42,835 nt of DNA, taken from the NCBI GenBank assembly GCA_947629475.1, contig CANRDV010000005.1, positions 1 to 42,835 on the forward strand, in the 5' to 3' direction. Of this stretch, positions 26,609 through 35,049 are shown in pieces. Source of the DNA: an uncultured Bacilli bacterium (lineage in GTDB: Bacteria; Bacillota_I; Bacilli_A; RF39; UBA660). The first letter of the stretch is position 1; the number at the start of each line of letters is the position of its first letter. The notes below the pieces were generated by a model. That model saw only the letters and a list, made by a program, of their open reading frames with translations, had not been told where the DNA came from and did not search any database. The translations under genes and the position numbers were made by a program.

Positions 26609-27100
26609 ATGAGTAAAGATGAAGTTTTAAATATTAATTTGCCTTTTAAATTAGAAGCAAACGATATGTTATCAAATTTGCAAGATAATAAATTATATAG
26701 ATATTATTTAGGAAAAAGTGAAGAAGCATGGTTAGTATTTAAAAAGAATAATGATAAAGTAATAGCTTTTGTATGGGATAATTTAAGTCAAAGTAGTAAT
26801 TATCCTTTTTTAGAAGAAGATTTAATAGATATATTTCCAGAGTATTTAGAAAACTATCAATACATGGTAATTGATTATAATATTGTAGAAACAAAAACTG
26901 TTGTTGAATTTAATAATATGTTACAGGATAAATATAAAGAGTTTATGAAATTAGATGATTTTGAACAAAATGATGACACCTTTTTTATGTTTGAAAGTAC
27001 TATTTTACCCTATGAAGTATCGGTTAATGATATTTTAAAAAATAGAAAGAATCTAGTTAATAGTAATATTGAAAGAGATAGTAATGAACAAATCAAATAG
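26609..27100 (+). CDS. Acidic unrecognised protein
   Basis: 163 residues with a weak AATGGAG site. It contains RYYLGKSEEAWLVFKKNND and an acidic C-terminal half. The ArdC-like gene begins inside its last 17 bases. No family recognised. Confidence 0.5.
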   Translation: MSKDEVLNINLPFKLEANDMLSNLQDNKLYRYYLGKSEEAWLVFKKNNDKVIAFVWDNLSQSSNYPFLEEDLIDIFPEYLENYQYMVIDYNIVETKTVVEFNNMLQDKYKEFMKLDDFEQNDDTFFMFESTILPYEVSVNDILKNRKNLVNSNIERDSNEQIK

Positions 27101-28052
27101 TGATAATTTATCTAAAACTCGACAAGATTTAGTTGATATGTATATTAAATGTTTAGAAGAAGATACTCTACCTTGGGAGCAGATGTGGAGTACATCTGTT
27201 CCCGAAAATGGAGTATCGAAAACAAAATATAAAGGAATTAATAATTTATATTTATCTTATATTTCTATAAAAAGAAATTATCAGGATAATAGGTGGGTAA
27301 CATTTAATCAAATGAAAAAAAATAATTGGAAGTTTGTAAAAGATGCTAAAGGGCAAGGTGTTGTTGTTGAATTTTGGGGAATGAAAAATAAAGTTGATCG
27401 TAAGATATATAGTTTTGAAGATTATGAAAAGATAATATCTGAAAATCCAGAAAAAAAGCAAGATTTTAAAATATGTAGAATGAGTTATGTTGTATTTAAT
27501 GGTGATCTTATAGATGGACTTATAAAAACTAAAACAGAAAATAAAAATAAAAAAGATATTATAAGTAATGATTACATTGAAAATATAATTAAAAATATTG
27601 GTGTTAAATATAAAGAAGGAGGAAATGAAGCTTTTTATAATCCTATTAAAGATGAAATTGTATTGCCACCTTCATCTAGTTTTGAAACTTTTAATGCTTA
27701 TTATGCAACTCAACTGCATGAACTTGCACATTCATCTGGACATGAATCACGTTTAAATAGAAATTTAAAAAATTATTTTGGAACTCCAGAATATGCGAAA
27801 GAAGAATTAAGAGCTGAAATTAGTTCTTCTTTTCTTATGCAGAAGTTTGGTCTTAAAGAAGATGAAAGACATTTAAATAATCATAAAAGTTATGTTCAAA
27901 ATTGGTTACAGATGTTAAAAAATAACCCAAAAGAATTATTTGATGCAATATCTGATTCAAATCAAATTGTTGATTATTTAGAAGAAAATAGCATTACTAA
28001 AGAAAAGGATAACACTAATGAAAGAGAGGAAGAATTTGAATATGAGCGATAA
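27084..28052 (+). CDS. ardC: ArdC-like antirestriction protein (ssDNA-binding plus zincin)
   Basis: 322 residues from ATG 27084. The N-terminal region (LVDMYIKCLEEDTLPWEQMW, then KTKYKGINNLYLSY) matches the ssDNA-binding domain of ArdC/TraC-type proteins. The C-terminal metallopeptidase-like domain shows HELAH at residues 212-216, followed by SSGHESRLNR and a downstream acidic EELRAEISSSFL, the zincin pattern of this family. ArdC of plasmid pSa protects incoming DNA from restriction. Here it is shorter than many relatives. It sits in the acidic cluster and supports an anti-defence reading of that region. Confidence 0.85.
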   Translation: MNKSNSDNLSKTRQDLVDMYIKCLEEDTLPWEQMWSTSVPENGVSKTKYKGINNLYLSYISIKRNYQDNRWVTFNQMKKNNWKFVKDAKGQGVVVEFWGMKNKVDRKIYSFEDYEKIISENPEKKQDFKICRMSYVVFNGDLIDGLIKTKTENKNKKDIISNDYIENIIKNIGVKYKEGGNEAFYNPIKDEIVLPPSSSFETFNAYYATQLHELAHSSGHESRLNRNLKNYFGTPEYAKEELRAEISSSFLMQKFGLKEDERHLNNHKSYVQNWLQMLKNNPKELFDAISDSNQIVDYLEENSITKEKDNTNEREEEFEYER

Positions 28053-28914
28053 ACTAAAAGGAACATTATTCGATTTATTTGATAGTTATGAAGATGTAGA
28101 TGACATTATTGATGCACTAAGAAGTTTAGAAAGTTGCGAAGAAATTACAAAAGATGAATACGATAAAATAATGGAAAATTATGATGATTTATGCAAAGAA
28201 TATGAGTGTCAAAAAAAGAAATTTTATATTTTAAGGGAATTAGATAAATTTAATTTAATTAATCCATCTGATAAAAATGTTAAAAGATATTATTCAATGT
28301 TAACTGGTTTAGATTCTAAAGAAGAGATTCAAGAAGAAATAATTCAAATACAGGATAGATTGTTAGATTATGAAAGAAATGGTAGAGGTTCAGAAAATCA
28401 ATATCATAAAGATTTAGAAAGACTTGAACAATTGAAAGAATCTTCTGCACTTGAGGATGATACTATGACTGTTGCTCAAAAAAAAGATTATTTAACTAAG
28501 TATATAATGGGTGATATGCTAAAACATGGTGAAATCAATCAAAAGGATTGTGATTATTTTTATAATAATTATGATAAATATATTAAAGAATATATTCAAT
28601 ATAAACAGGGTAAAGATATTCTTAAAGATTATGCTATTGTAGATTTATTATCAGAATTTAAAGAGTTAAAAAATATTAATAAAATAAATAACTTTTTTGA
28701 AAAAAATAATTGGAAAATATTAAAAACAAAAGATGGTTATTATCAACTTTATTTTGGTGAAAATGTTCAAGTAGATAATATGTATGAATATGGATTTGCA
28801 CATTTGCTTGATAAAGAAGAGACAAAAGCATCTTTAGAAAGTTTTATTAATTATAGAATAGAACTTGATAGCTCATCAAGTAAAGATAGTAAAAAGATGG
28901 AGATGGAGATATGA
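28042..28914 (+). CDS. Helical unrecognised protein
   Basis: 290 residues; ATG 28042 is preferred, as GAGAGGAAG lies at 28023-28031, and it overlaps the ArdC-like stop. Mostly charged helices (residues 1-200), possibly coiled coil. A C-terminal alpha/beta piece contains KTKDGYYQLYFGENVQVDN. No family recognised. Confidence 0.5.
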   Translation: MSDKLKGTLFDLFDSYEDVDDIIDALRSLESCEEITKDEYDKIMENYDDLCKEYECQKKKFYILRELDKFNLINPSDKNVKRYYSMLTGLDSKEEIQEEIIQIQDRLLDYERNGRGSENQYHKDLERLEQLKESSALEDDTMTVAQKKDYLTKYIMGDMLKHGEINQKDCDYFYNNYDKYIKEYIQYKQGKDILKDYAIVDLLSEFKELKNINKINNFFEKNNWKILKTKDGYYQLYFGENVQVDNMYEYGFAHLLDKEETKASLESFINYRIELDSSSSKDSKKMEMEI

Positions 28915-29297
28915 GTTTTAAAGATATGCCAATAAATGTATTAGAACAAGTTATAGATTATTATCAAAATTTAGAAAAAATAGTAGCAAAATTTAATGAT
29001 GAAAATACAATTGAGAAAGATTCAATTAATTCATTAAATGTTTTTAGTGAAAATTATTTAAATAACGAAACAACTTATAATAAAGAAATTTTTTATACAA
29101 ACGATTATTCAAATGTTGAATTTTTTTTATTATATGACTTTGTAACATTAGCAGTAGATTTTAGTAAAGAAAAAGCAAAAGTTGAACCTGTACTATATAT
29201 TTATGATAGCAGAAATGATAATGAAAGAATATATGCTAATATAAACGAAATTGTAGAATATGTTAATAAAATTAATGAAAAAACTTTACAAATTTGA
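28911..29297 (+). CDS. Small acidic unrecognised protein
   Basis: 128 residues, ATGA overlap with the previous gene; stop is TGA. It has a helical N-terminus and a beta-rich centre (FFLLYDFVTLAVDFSKEK), and no known motif. Confidence 0.5.
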   Translation: MSFKDMPINVLEQVIDYYQNLEKIVAKFNDENTIEKDSINSLNVFSENYLNNETTYNKEIFYTNDYSNVEFFLLYDFVTLAVDFSKEKAKVEPVLYIYDSRNDNERIYANINEIVEYVNKINEKTLQI

Positions 29298-29313
29298 ATA
29301 CGAGGAGATATAA

Positions 29314-29403
29314 ATGAATTTTATAACAAAGAAAAAAGATAATAAATTTAAAAAGAACTTTAAGATTCAAGTTCAATTAAAAAGATGGGAGGAAGAATTA
29401 TGA
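29314..29403 (+). CDS. 29-residue basic protein
   Basis: ATG 29314 follows a clear GAGGAG site (29302-29307). The ORF ends with TGA at 29401-29403, overlapping the ATG of the next gene at 29400. The peptide is strongly basic in its first two thirds (MNFITKKKDNKFKKNFK), unlike its acidic neighbours. It may be a real microprotein or simply couple translation to the next gene. Confidence 0.45.
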   Translation: MNFITKKKDNKFKKNFKIQVQLKRWEEEL

Positions 29404-30014
29404 GTTATCAGATAGTAAAAAGTATAAAAAGAAATAAAAAAGATAATAAAATCTTTATAGTAAGTGCAAGCAGTAATTTATATCCACATACATTTTATAA
29501 AGATGAATATATGCCTGATAAATATTATAGTGAAGAAGATAGAAAAAATAAGATGATATATTTATTTCGTGATATTATAGGAATGGAATTACATTTAACT
29601 TCTAGTGTATCTGATAATTGGAAATATGCAGAAAATAAATTTAATGAATATTGTAGAGAAAATGGTATAAGTACTTTTGACCTTTGGGATTTACCTTCTA
29701 AAAATAATGGTGATATAACTGTATTAAAACCATATTGTGAAATATTTGAAAAGTATTTATATGAAAAAGAAAAAGAAGGCAAATATTTTATAAATTCGAA
29801 TATAGGAATTATTGTTAAAGTAAATTCAAAAACTCTTGAATATAATAACGATATGAATTTAGTAAAAAGATATTGTAAAAATTATAAAAAAGTATACAAT
29901 GCTTTTTGTAAGTTATCTAAAGAGACAATTGATAAATATAATATAAGAATTGAAGAATATTCTTTAGAAAAATCTTTAAATACTGATGAATCTAATTTAG
30001 GTTTTGAATTATAG
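29400..30014 (+). CDS. Unrecognised protein before VirD4
   Basis: 204 residues from ATG 29400, with GGGAGG upstream. It is more basic than its neighbours, Lys/Tyr-rich, and contains FDLWDLPSKNNGDITVLKPY. No domain recognised. Confidence 0.5.
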   Translation: MSYQIVKSIKRNKKDNKIFIVSASSNLYPHTFYKDEYMPDKYYSEEDRKNKMIYLFRDIIGMELHLTSSVSDNWKYAENKFNEYCRENGISTFDLWDLPSKNNGDITVLKPYCEIFEKYLYEKEKEGKYFINSNIGIIVKVNSKTLEYNNDMNLVKRYCKNYKKVYNAFCKLSKETIDKYNIRIEEYSLEKSLNTDESNLGFEL

Positions 30015-30055
30015 GTTTATATGATAGATTGCATATTAGGAGTTTAGAAAAAAAT

Positions 30056-32350
30056 ATGGATAATCTTAGATTTGATACTTTAAATTCTATTGAACTTATT
30101 GTTTTACTTCTTTTTATATCAATTATTATTTTTATTTTGTTTTTAAGTCCTAAGTTTAGCACTAAAAAAATAAAAAATAAAAATGAACATGGTTCAAGTA
30201 AATTTGCAGATATTAATGAAATAAGGAATACATTTGTTAAAGAAAAAATTAAAGGAAGCCAGACAATTGGCTTCCCTGTATGGTATGAAAAGAAAAATGG
30301 AAAATTTGAGAACGTTTATTTTGATAATAAAAGTCCTCATTTTTTATTAATTGGTTCAACCGGAAGTGGTAAATCTGTAACTGTAGTAATTCCTGAATGT
30401 TTAATGTTTGCTACTTCTAAGGAAAAACATAGTGTAGTTGTAACTGATCCTAAAGGAGAAATTTTTAAGGCAACTAGTAAGGTATTTAAAGATAATGGAT
30501 ATAATGTAATAACAATTGATTTTAGAAATCCCAGTAAGTCTCAAAGAATAAATATAATGCAACCAATTATTGATGAATGCAAAGAATATTGTAAATACAA
30601 TAAAACAACATTATTACTTTTGGCATATTTTGTTAAATCAAATAGAATAGATTTAGATAATATTAATGATAAAGATTATATAATTAAATTAAGAAAAAAA
30701 TTTGAATTAGAAGATTATTTAATTGATATTATTGTAAATAATAGAAAAGAAATAGAAAGTAATATAGAAAAAATTAAAAAAAATAAATATGATGTACTAT
30801 GTGATATTTTTGAAAAAGATAATAAAAATATAAAACAATACCTGAAAAATAAAAGTAATGATGAGTTATTATCGGTAATAAGAGAATATCAAAATTTAAG
30901 TTCTGAACATCAAGCTGAAATGAATAGATTAGTTATTTCTCTTGCAGATTTAATTTTTGTAGATAAAGAAACAAATGATAAATTTTGGATTAATTCTGCA
31001 AAGCAATTGTTTGTTGGTATCGTAGGTATTTTTTTAGAAGACTATCAGTTAGGAATTATTGATGAAAAAAAGATAAATATTTCTAGTGTTAAAAAATTTC
31101 AAAACTCATCACTAGTCAAAGAAAATCTTAACTATCTACAAAAAAATATTAATAATCGAAAATATGGAAGTTTATCAAAAGATTATCTTACTTCAATATT
31201 AACAGCAGCTGAAAATACTTATAAATCTATTACAGCAGTTTTTGGTGAAAAAATGGCAATTTTTGATGATTTGAATGTAGAAAATATTACTAGTAATAAT
31301 GAATTTAATTTTACTGATATAGGATGTAAGCCAACAGCCCTTTATATAATTGTTCCTGATGAGGATAGAGCATATTTTCAACTTGTAACAATTATAATTG
31401 GTATGCTAACAAAAGATTTAACTAAATTTGCTAATTTACCTTGTAATAATGGTTCTTTGCCAATAAAAGTTGAATGGATTCTTGATGAATTTGCAAATTG
31501 TCCTCCACTTAGTTCAATAGAAACTCTTGTGTCGGTGGCTAGAAGTAGAGGAATGAGATTTCAATTTTTTATTCAATCATTTAGCCAATTGAATCAAGTT
31601 TATGGAAAGGAAGTTGCAAGTATAATTCAAGATAACTGTGCATTGGTTTATTTGAAAACAAACACAGTAGAAACAGCAGAAGTTATATCAAAAAAATTAG
31701 GAAAGGAAACAATTGAGACAACTTCTATGAGTAAAAGCACTGATCCAATGAAGGTTGGTGCGAATCAGACTACTTCATTGATGGGAAAAGAATTATTATC
31801 TATAACAGAAATTATTGGATTAAAATATAAAACAATTATCTTTCCAACGGTGAGTAATCCAATTTTTAGAGATACATATCTTTATAGTGATATCTTTCCA
31901 GAATATAAAAGTGTTGAACCTTTAGAAAGAAAATTGCAAGTAATTAATAGGACAATTAGCAATTATTATACAGTTGAGATTTTAAAAAATGGATATGAAA
32001 AAATTAATACTGAATATATTCAAAATACAACTGATGAGTTAAAAAGAAATTTTGAACATTCTGTAAGAAAAACATTAAACAGAACAATATCTATAGCAAG
32101 AGAAGAAAAGTCTAATAGTATAGTAGATAAGATTATGAATGAAATTTTATTTAATATGAATGCAAGTGTTGTTAAACTTAATAAAAAAAATTATCTTATA
32201 GAAGTAGAAACATATTTACCTGAAAATATAGTTAAAAAAATTGAAAGTATGGAAAAGGAGAATTTTTCTTTTTCTATAATAAGAAATCTAAAAAAATATA
32301 CTACTAAAATAATAATCTATGATAATACGGAGGGAAAAATTTTATGTTAA
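30056..32350 (+). CDS. virD4: VirD4-type coupling protein (TraG/TcpA-like)
   Basis: 764 residues from ATG 30056 (AGGAG at 30038-30042, rather distant). One N-terminal membrane segment (about 10-33). Walker A STGSGKS is near residue 101, followed by VVVTDPKGEIFKATSK, and Walker B WILDEFANCPPLSS is near 474, then RSRGMRFQFFIQSFSQL. It feeds the relaxase-DNA complex to the channel. The last 130 residues, after the usual ATPase end, are a charged helical extension. Its end overlaps the sortase start by 7 bases. Confidence 0.93.
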   Translation: MDNLRFDTLNSIELIVLLLFISIIIFILFLSPKFSTKKIKNKNEHGSSKFADINEIRNTFVKEKIKGSQTIGFPVWYEKKNGKFENVYFDNKSPHFLLIGSTGSGKSVTVVIPECLMFATSKEKHSVVVTDPKGEIFKATSKVFKDNGYNVITIDFRNPSKSQRINIMQPIIDECKEYCKYNKTTLLLLAYFVKSNRIDLDNINDKDYIIKLRKKFELEDYLIDIIVNNRKEIESNIEKIKKNKYDVLCDIFEKDNKNIKQYLKNKSNDELLSVIREYQNLSSEHQAEMNRLVISLADLIFVDKETNDKFWINSAKQLFVGIVGIFLEDYQLGIIDEKKINISSVKKFQNSSLVKENLNYLQKNINNRKYGSLSKDYLTSILTAAENTYKSITAVFGEKMAIFDDLNVENITSNNEFNFTDIGCKPTALYIIVPDEDRAYFQLVTIIIGMLTKDLTKFANLPCNNGSLPIKVEWILDEFANCPPLSSIETLVSVARSRGMRFQFFIQSFSQLNQVYGKEVASIIQDNCALVYLKTNTVETAEVISKKLGKETIETTSMSKSTDPMKVGANQTTSLMGKELLSITEIIGLKYKTIIFPTVSNPIFRDTYLYSDIFPEYKSVEPLERKLQVINRTISNYYTVEILKNGYEKINTEYIQNTTDELKRNFEHSVRKTLNRTISIAREEKSNSIVDKIMNEILFNMNASVVKLNKKNYLIEVETYLPENIVKKIESMEKENFSFSIIRNLKKYTTKIIIYDNTEGKILC

Positions 32351-32937
32351 AGAAATTAGGAATAACTTTAATTATACTGGGATTACTTATAATTATTACT
32401 TATTCCATATATAATAGAGTAATTAATTTAAAAGCTTTAAATGAGGCAAAAAACTATATTGAAGAAACTTCAAAAGTGATTAATAATGATTTAAATGATA
32501 TTGAAGAAAAACAAGAAGAAGATAATAATACAAATTATACAGCAGTTTTAGAAATACCTAAAATAGGATTAAAACGTGGGGTAGTAGATGCTACTGAAAA
32601 TTTCAATTCAATAAACTATGATATAAGTGTCGATAAAACAAGTAATTACCCTGATTCAAATGGAAACTTTATTGTTTATTCACATTCAGGAAATAGCAGT
32701 ATAGCATATTTTAAAAAATTGTATAAGGTCAATGTAAATGATTTAGTATATGTATATTACAACGGAATAAAGTATGAATATGAAATCTATAAAAAGTATG
32801 ATATTCCTAAAACTGGCAGAGCAAAAGTTATTTCTTCAAAGAAAAATAAATATATTACTTTGATTACTTGTAATCAAGGTAGAAAAGGTTATCAAATTGT
32901 TTTGATAGGAAAAATAAAAAATTCAGAAGAATATTAA
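32344..32937 (+). CDS. Sortase
   Basis: 197 residues with an N-terminal membrane anchor (residues 5-27). The catalytic His is near residue 114 (IVYSHSGNSS) and Cys near 176 (TLITCNQGRKGYQIVL). Where many sortases have Arg eight residues after Cys, this one has Gln184; the nearest Arg is at 180. Its natural substrate is probably the ICE adhesin at 2257, whose sorting signal is the atypical VPITSAN. Class is not certain. It is coupled to VirD4 by a 7-base overlap. Confidence 0.85.
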   Translation: MLKKLGITLIILGLLIIITYSIYNRVINLKALNEAKNYIEETSKVINNDLNDIEEKQEEDNNTNYTAVLEIPKIGLKRGVVDATENFNSINYDISVDKTSNYPDSNGNFIVYSHSGNSSIAYFKKLYKVNVNDLVYVYYNGIKYEYEIYKKYDIPKTGRAKVISSKKNKYITLITCNQGRKGYQIVLIGKIKNSEEY

Positions 32938-32976
32938 TGATTCTTGATAAGAGGATTATTTCTATTTTATACTTGT

Positions 32977-33002
32977 AACTTGTAATAAATACAAGTTTTT
33001 TT
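32977..33002 (+). terminator. Rho-independent terminator after sortase
   Basis: AACTTGTA (32977-32984) pairs with TACAAGTT (32990-32997) around a 5-base loop, followed by Ts to 33002. It probably ends the long transfer operon and separates it from the recombinase. Confidence 0.8.
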
Positions 33003-33057
33003 GTGAATGTATAATCAGTTAGTTGTTAAAAATAAACGGAAAGGAATGAGATTAGCT

Positions 33058-33081
33058 ATGAAGAAAAATATTGATATTTAA
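33058..33081 (+). CDS. Possible 7-residue ORF
   Basis: ATG 33058 follows AAAGGAATGAG and encodes MKKNIDI before TAA. Tiny, between the terminator and a 54-residue ORF, so possibly a leader peptide. Weak evidence. Confidence 0.2.
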   Translation: MKKNIDI

Positions 33082-33096
33082 GAAAGGAACTATTAA

Positions 33097-33261
33097 ATGA
33101 AACAAGATGAAAATAAAGAAAAAAAATTAACACAATTAGAAATAGATAATATTATTGATGAGACAATTAATTTATCTATTCTATCTAAATTATTTAAATT
33201 AAAGTTAATAAATGAAAAACAATTTTATATATTAAAAGAAAAAATAAAAACATTTTATTAA
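33097..33261 (+). CDS. 54-residue SHOCT-like small protein
   Basis: ATG 33097 with AGAAAGGA upstream. Helical, and its C-terminal half (LSKLFKLKLINEKQFYILKE) resembles the short SHOCT-type 'L.k.LiteeEy..i' helix pair of small proteins often found just before large serine recombinases in Firmicutes ICEs. It may assist excision or regulate the recombinase. Assignment by pattern and position. Confidence 0.5.
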   Translation: MKQDENKEKKLTQLEIDNIIDETINLSILSKLFKLKLINEKQFYILKEKIKTFY

Positions 33262-33276
33262 AATTATGAAAAAGAC

Positions 33277-33305
33277 TTTAGAAATAAGAAAAAATATTGT
33301 ATAAT
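33277..33305 (+). promoter_or_regulatory. Probable promoter of the recombinase gene
   Basis: TATAAT at 33300-33305 with a weak TTTAGA (33277-33282) 17 bases upstream. It lies 58 bases before the recombinase ATG, after the small ORF. Confidence 0.45.
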
Positions 33306-33363
33306 AATAAATAAGAACACGACTGCAAGTTCAAAAAAATCTAAAATGAAAGTGAGGTTATAA

Positions 33364-35049
33364 ATGGCACAAGTTGAGGTTATTGCAGCTAATCTCAAAC
33401 AAAATACTGATATTTCTGTTAAAAGTAATATTAAAAAGGTGTGTGCTTATTGTAGAGTAAGTACAGATTCGGAAGAACAATTAACAAGTTATTCATCGCA
33501 AATAAAACATTATAGCGAAATGATAAAATCTAATCCTGAATGGGAATTTGTAGGTATTTATGCTGATGAAGGAATTACAGGTACTAAAATAGAAAAACGA
33601 AATGAATTTATACGTATGGTTGAGGATGCTTTATCAGGTAAAATAGACATTATTATTGCTAAATCTATATCAAGATTTGCAAGAAATACAGTTGATTCTT
33701 TGCAAACTTGTAGAAAATTGAGAGAACATAATATTGATGTCTATTTTGAAAAAGAAAATATTCATACATTAAATTTAGATAGTGAAATGTTTTTAACTTT
33801 ATATAGTGCTTTTGCTCAAGCAGAAAGCGAATCAATATCTATGAATGTTAAAATGGGAATTAAAGCTAAAATGAAACGTGGTGAGTTTATTAGTAATGCA
33901 GGATGTTATGGATTTAATTGGAATAAATTAACCAAAAATATTGAAATTAATGAAGAAAAGGCAGAGGTAGTTAGAAAAATATTTAATTGGTATGCTAGTG
34001 GAATAGGTTCTCATACGATTGCTAAAAGGTTAAATAAAGAAAATATTCCAAGTCCTAAAGGAAAAAAATGGATACCAACAACAATAAGAAAGATAATAAG
34101 AAATGAAAAATATGTTGGTGATTTGTTAAGTCAAAAAACTTATACGATTAGTCCTATATCTCATAAAATAGTTGTGAACTTTGGAGAAAAAGAAAAATAT
34201 TATAGTAGAGAACATCATATTGCAATTATTGATAGAAATACTTGGAATAAAGCTCAAGATATTTATAATAAGAGAAGTAGAATTTTTTTACCTAATGGTT
34301 GTAGTGAACACAATAACAAGTATAGTGTAAAATATCCATTTAGTAGTAAAATAGTATGTGGTTTATGTGGTAACAATTTCGTTAGGAGAATTAATTCTAA
34401 GAGAAAAGATGGAACTAGCAAGATCTATTGGGCTTGTTCAAGAAGAATAACTTATCATAATGATTGTAAAGAATCTTTTTATATTACAGAAGATAATCTA
34501 AAAGAAATGTTTATTCAAATTTATAATAGTCTTGTTGAAAAGAAACATAAAACAAAAGATAAGCTATTAAATGCAATTAAGGAAACATTAAATAATAATG
34601 ATATTAAAGAAAAAGTTAATAAATTACAAAAAGAAAAGTTAGACATTGAAAATAGATTATCTAATCTAATTGATATGAAATTGGAAGATTATGTAAATAA
34701 AGAAGTTTATATTAAAAAGGAAAAAGAATTAAATGAACAATTATCAAAAGTAAAAAAAGACATAATCGAATGTGAAAATATTAATGATGAAAAAAAGAAT
34801 GTATCACATCAAATAGAAGAGATTGAAGAAATATTAAATTCTAAAAAAACAATTAAAGAGTTTGATAGAGATACATTTGATAATCTTGTTGATAAAATTA
34901 TCATAGGGAAAAAAGATGAAGATGGAACAATTACACCTAATATTGTAAATTTTGTATTAAAAATTGGAACTGAATATCAGTTTGAAATTAATAATGATAA
35001 AAACGTGTCATTAAGAACAAAAAAGATGGCTAATAACACCATACGATAG
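33364..35049 (+). CDS. Large serine recombinase (integrase of the ICE)
   Basis: 561 residues with GTGAGG upstream. The resolvase domain has the nucleophile Ser33 in CRVSTDSEEQLTS and the conserved ISRFARNTVDSL. Then come the recombinase domain (near 165-290), a zinc ribbon (CGLC near 331-334 and two later Cys in WACSRR...DC) and a Lys/Glu coiled coil (about 400-500). It should integrate and excise the element. Its last codons, from about 35024 to the TAG at 35047-35049, lie in DNA homologous to the resident target gene, so the C-terminus differs between integrated and circular forms. Confidence 0.93.
   Translation: MAQVEVIAANLKQNTDISVKSNIKKVCAYCRVSTDSEEQLTSYSSQIKHYSEMIKSNPEWEFVGIYADEGITGTKIEKRNEFIRMVEDALSGKIDIIIAKSISRFARNTVDSLQTCRKLREHNIDVYFEKENIHTLNLDSEMFLTLYSAFAQAESESISMNVKMGIKAKMKRGEFISNAGCYGFNWNKLTKNIEINEEKAEVVRKIFNWYASGIGSHTIAKRLNKENIPSPKGKKWIPTTIRKIIRNEKYVGDLLSQKTYTISPISHKIVVNFGEKEKYYSREHHIAIIDRNTWNKAQDIYNKRSRIFLPNGCSEHNNKYSVKYPFSSKIVCGLCGNNFVRRINSKRKDGTSKIYWACSRRITYHNDCKESFYITEDNLKEMFIQIYNSLVEKKHKTKDKLLNAIKETLNNNDIKEKVNKLQKEKLDIENRLSNLIDMKLEDYVNKEVYIKKEKELNEQLSKVKKDIIECENINDEKKNVSHQIEEIEEILNSKKTIKEFDRDTFDNLVDKIIIGKKDEDGTITPNIVNFVLKIGTEYQFEINNDKNVSLRTKKMANNTIR
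35020..35041. other. Right attachment site (attR), approximate
   Basis: TGGCTAATAACACCATA (35027-35043) corresponds to TGGTTAATATCGCCATA (35687-35703) in the second module of the interrupted gene; both encode WLI(T/S)PY. Upstream of 35024 similarity ends and only recombinase sequence remains. The crossover therefore lies at about 35020-35030. The exact core cannot be fixed without attL or the empty site. Confidence 0.65.

Larger units (their letters stand above)
1..35030 (+). mobile_element. Integrative and conjugative element, left end outside window
   Basis: This block carries a full set of Gram-positive conjugation functions on one strand: VirB6-, VirB3-, VirB4- and VirD4-like proteins, an M23 peptidase, oriT, relaxase, primase, two SSBs and a terminal large serine recombinase. 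The right boundary is placed at about 35020-35030, because from 35027 onward the DNA is homologous to 35687 onward, inside a resident gene. No matching upstream half of that gene is visible at the left edge, so the left boundary must lie outside the window. Autonomous transfer is inferred from gene content. Confidence 0.88.
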
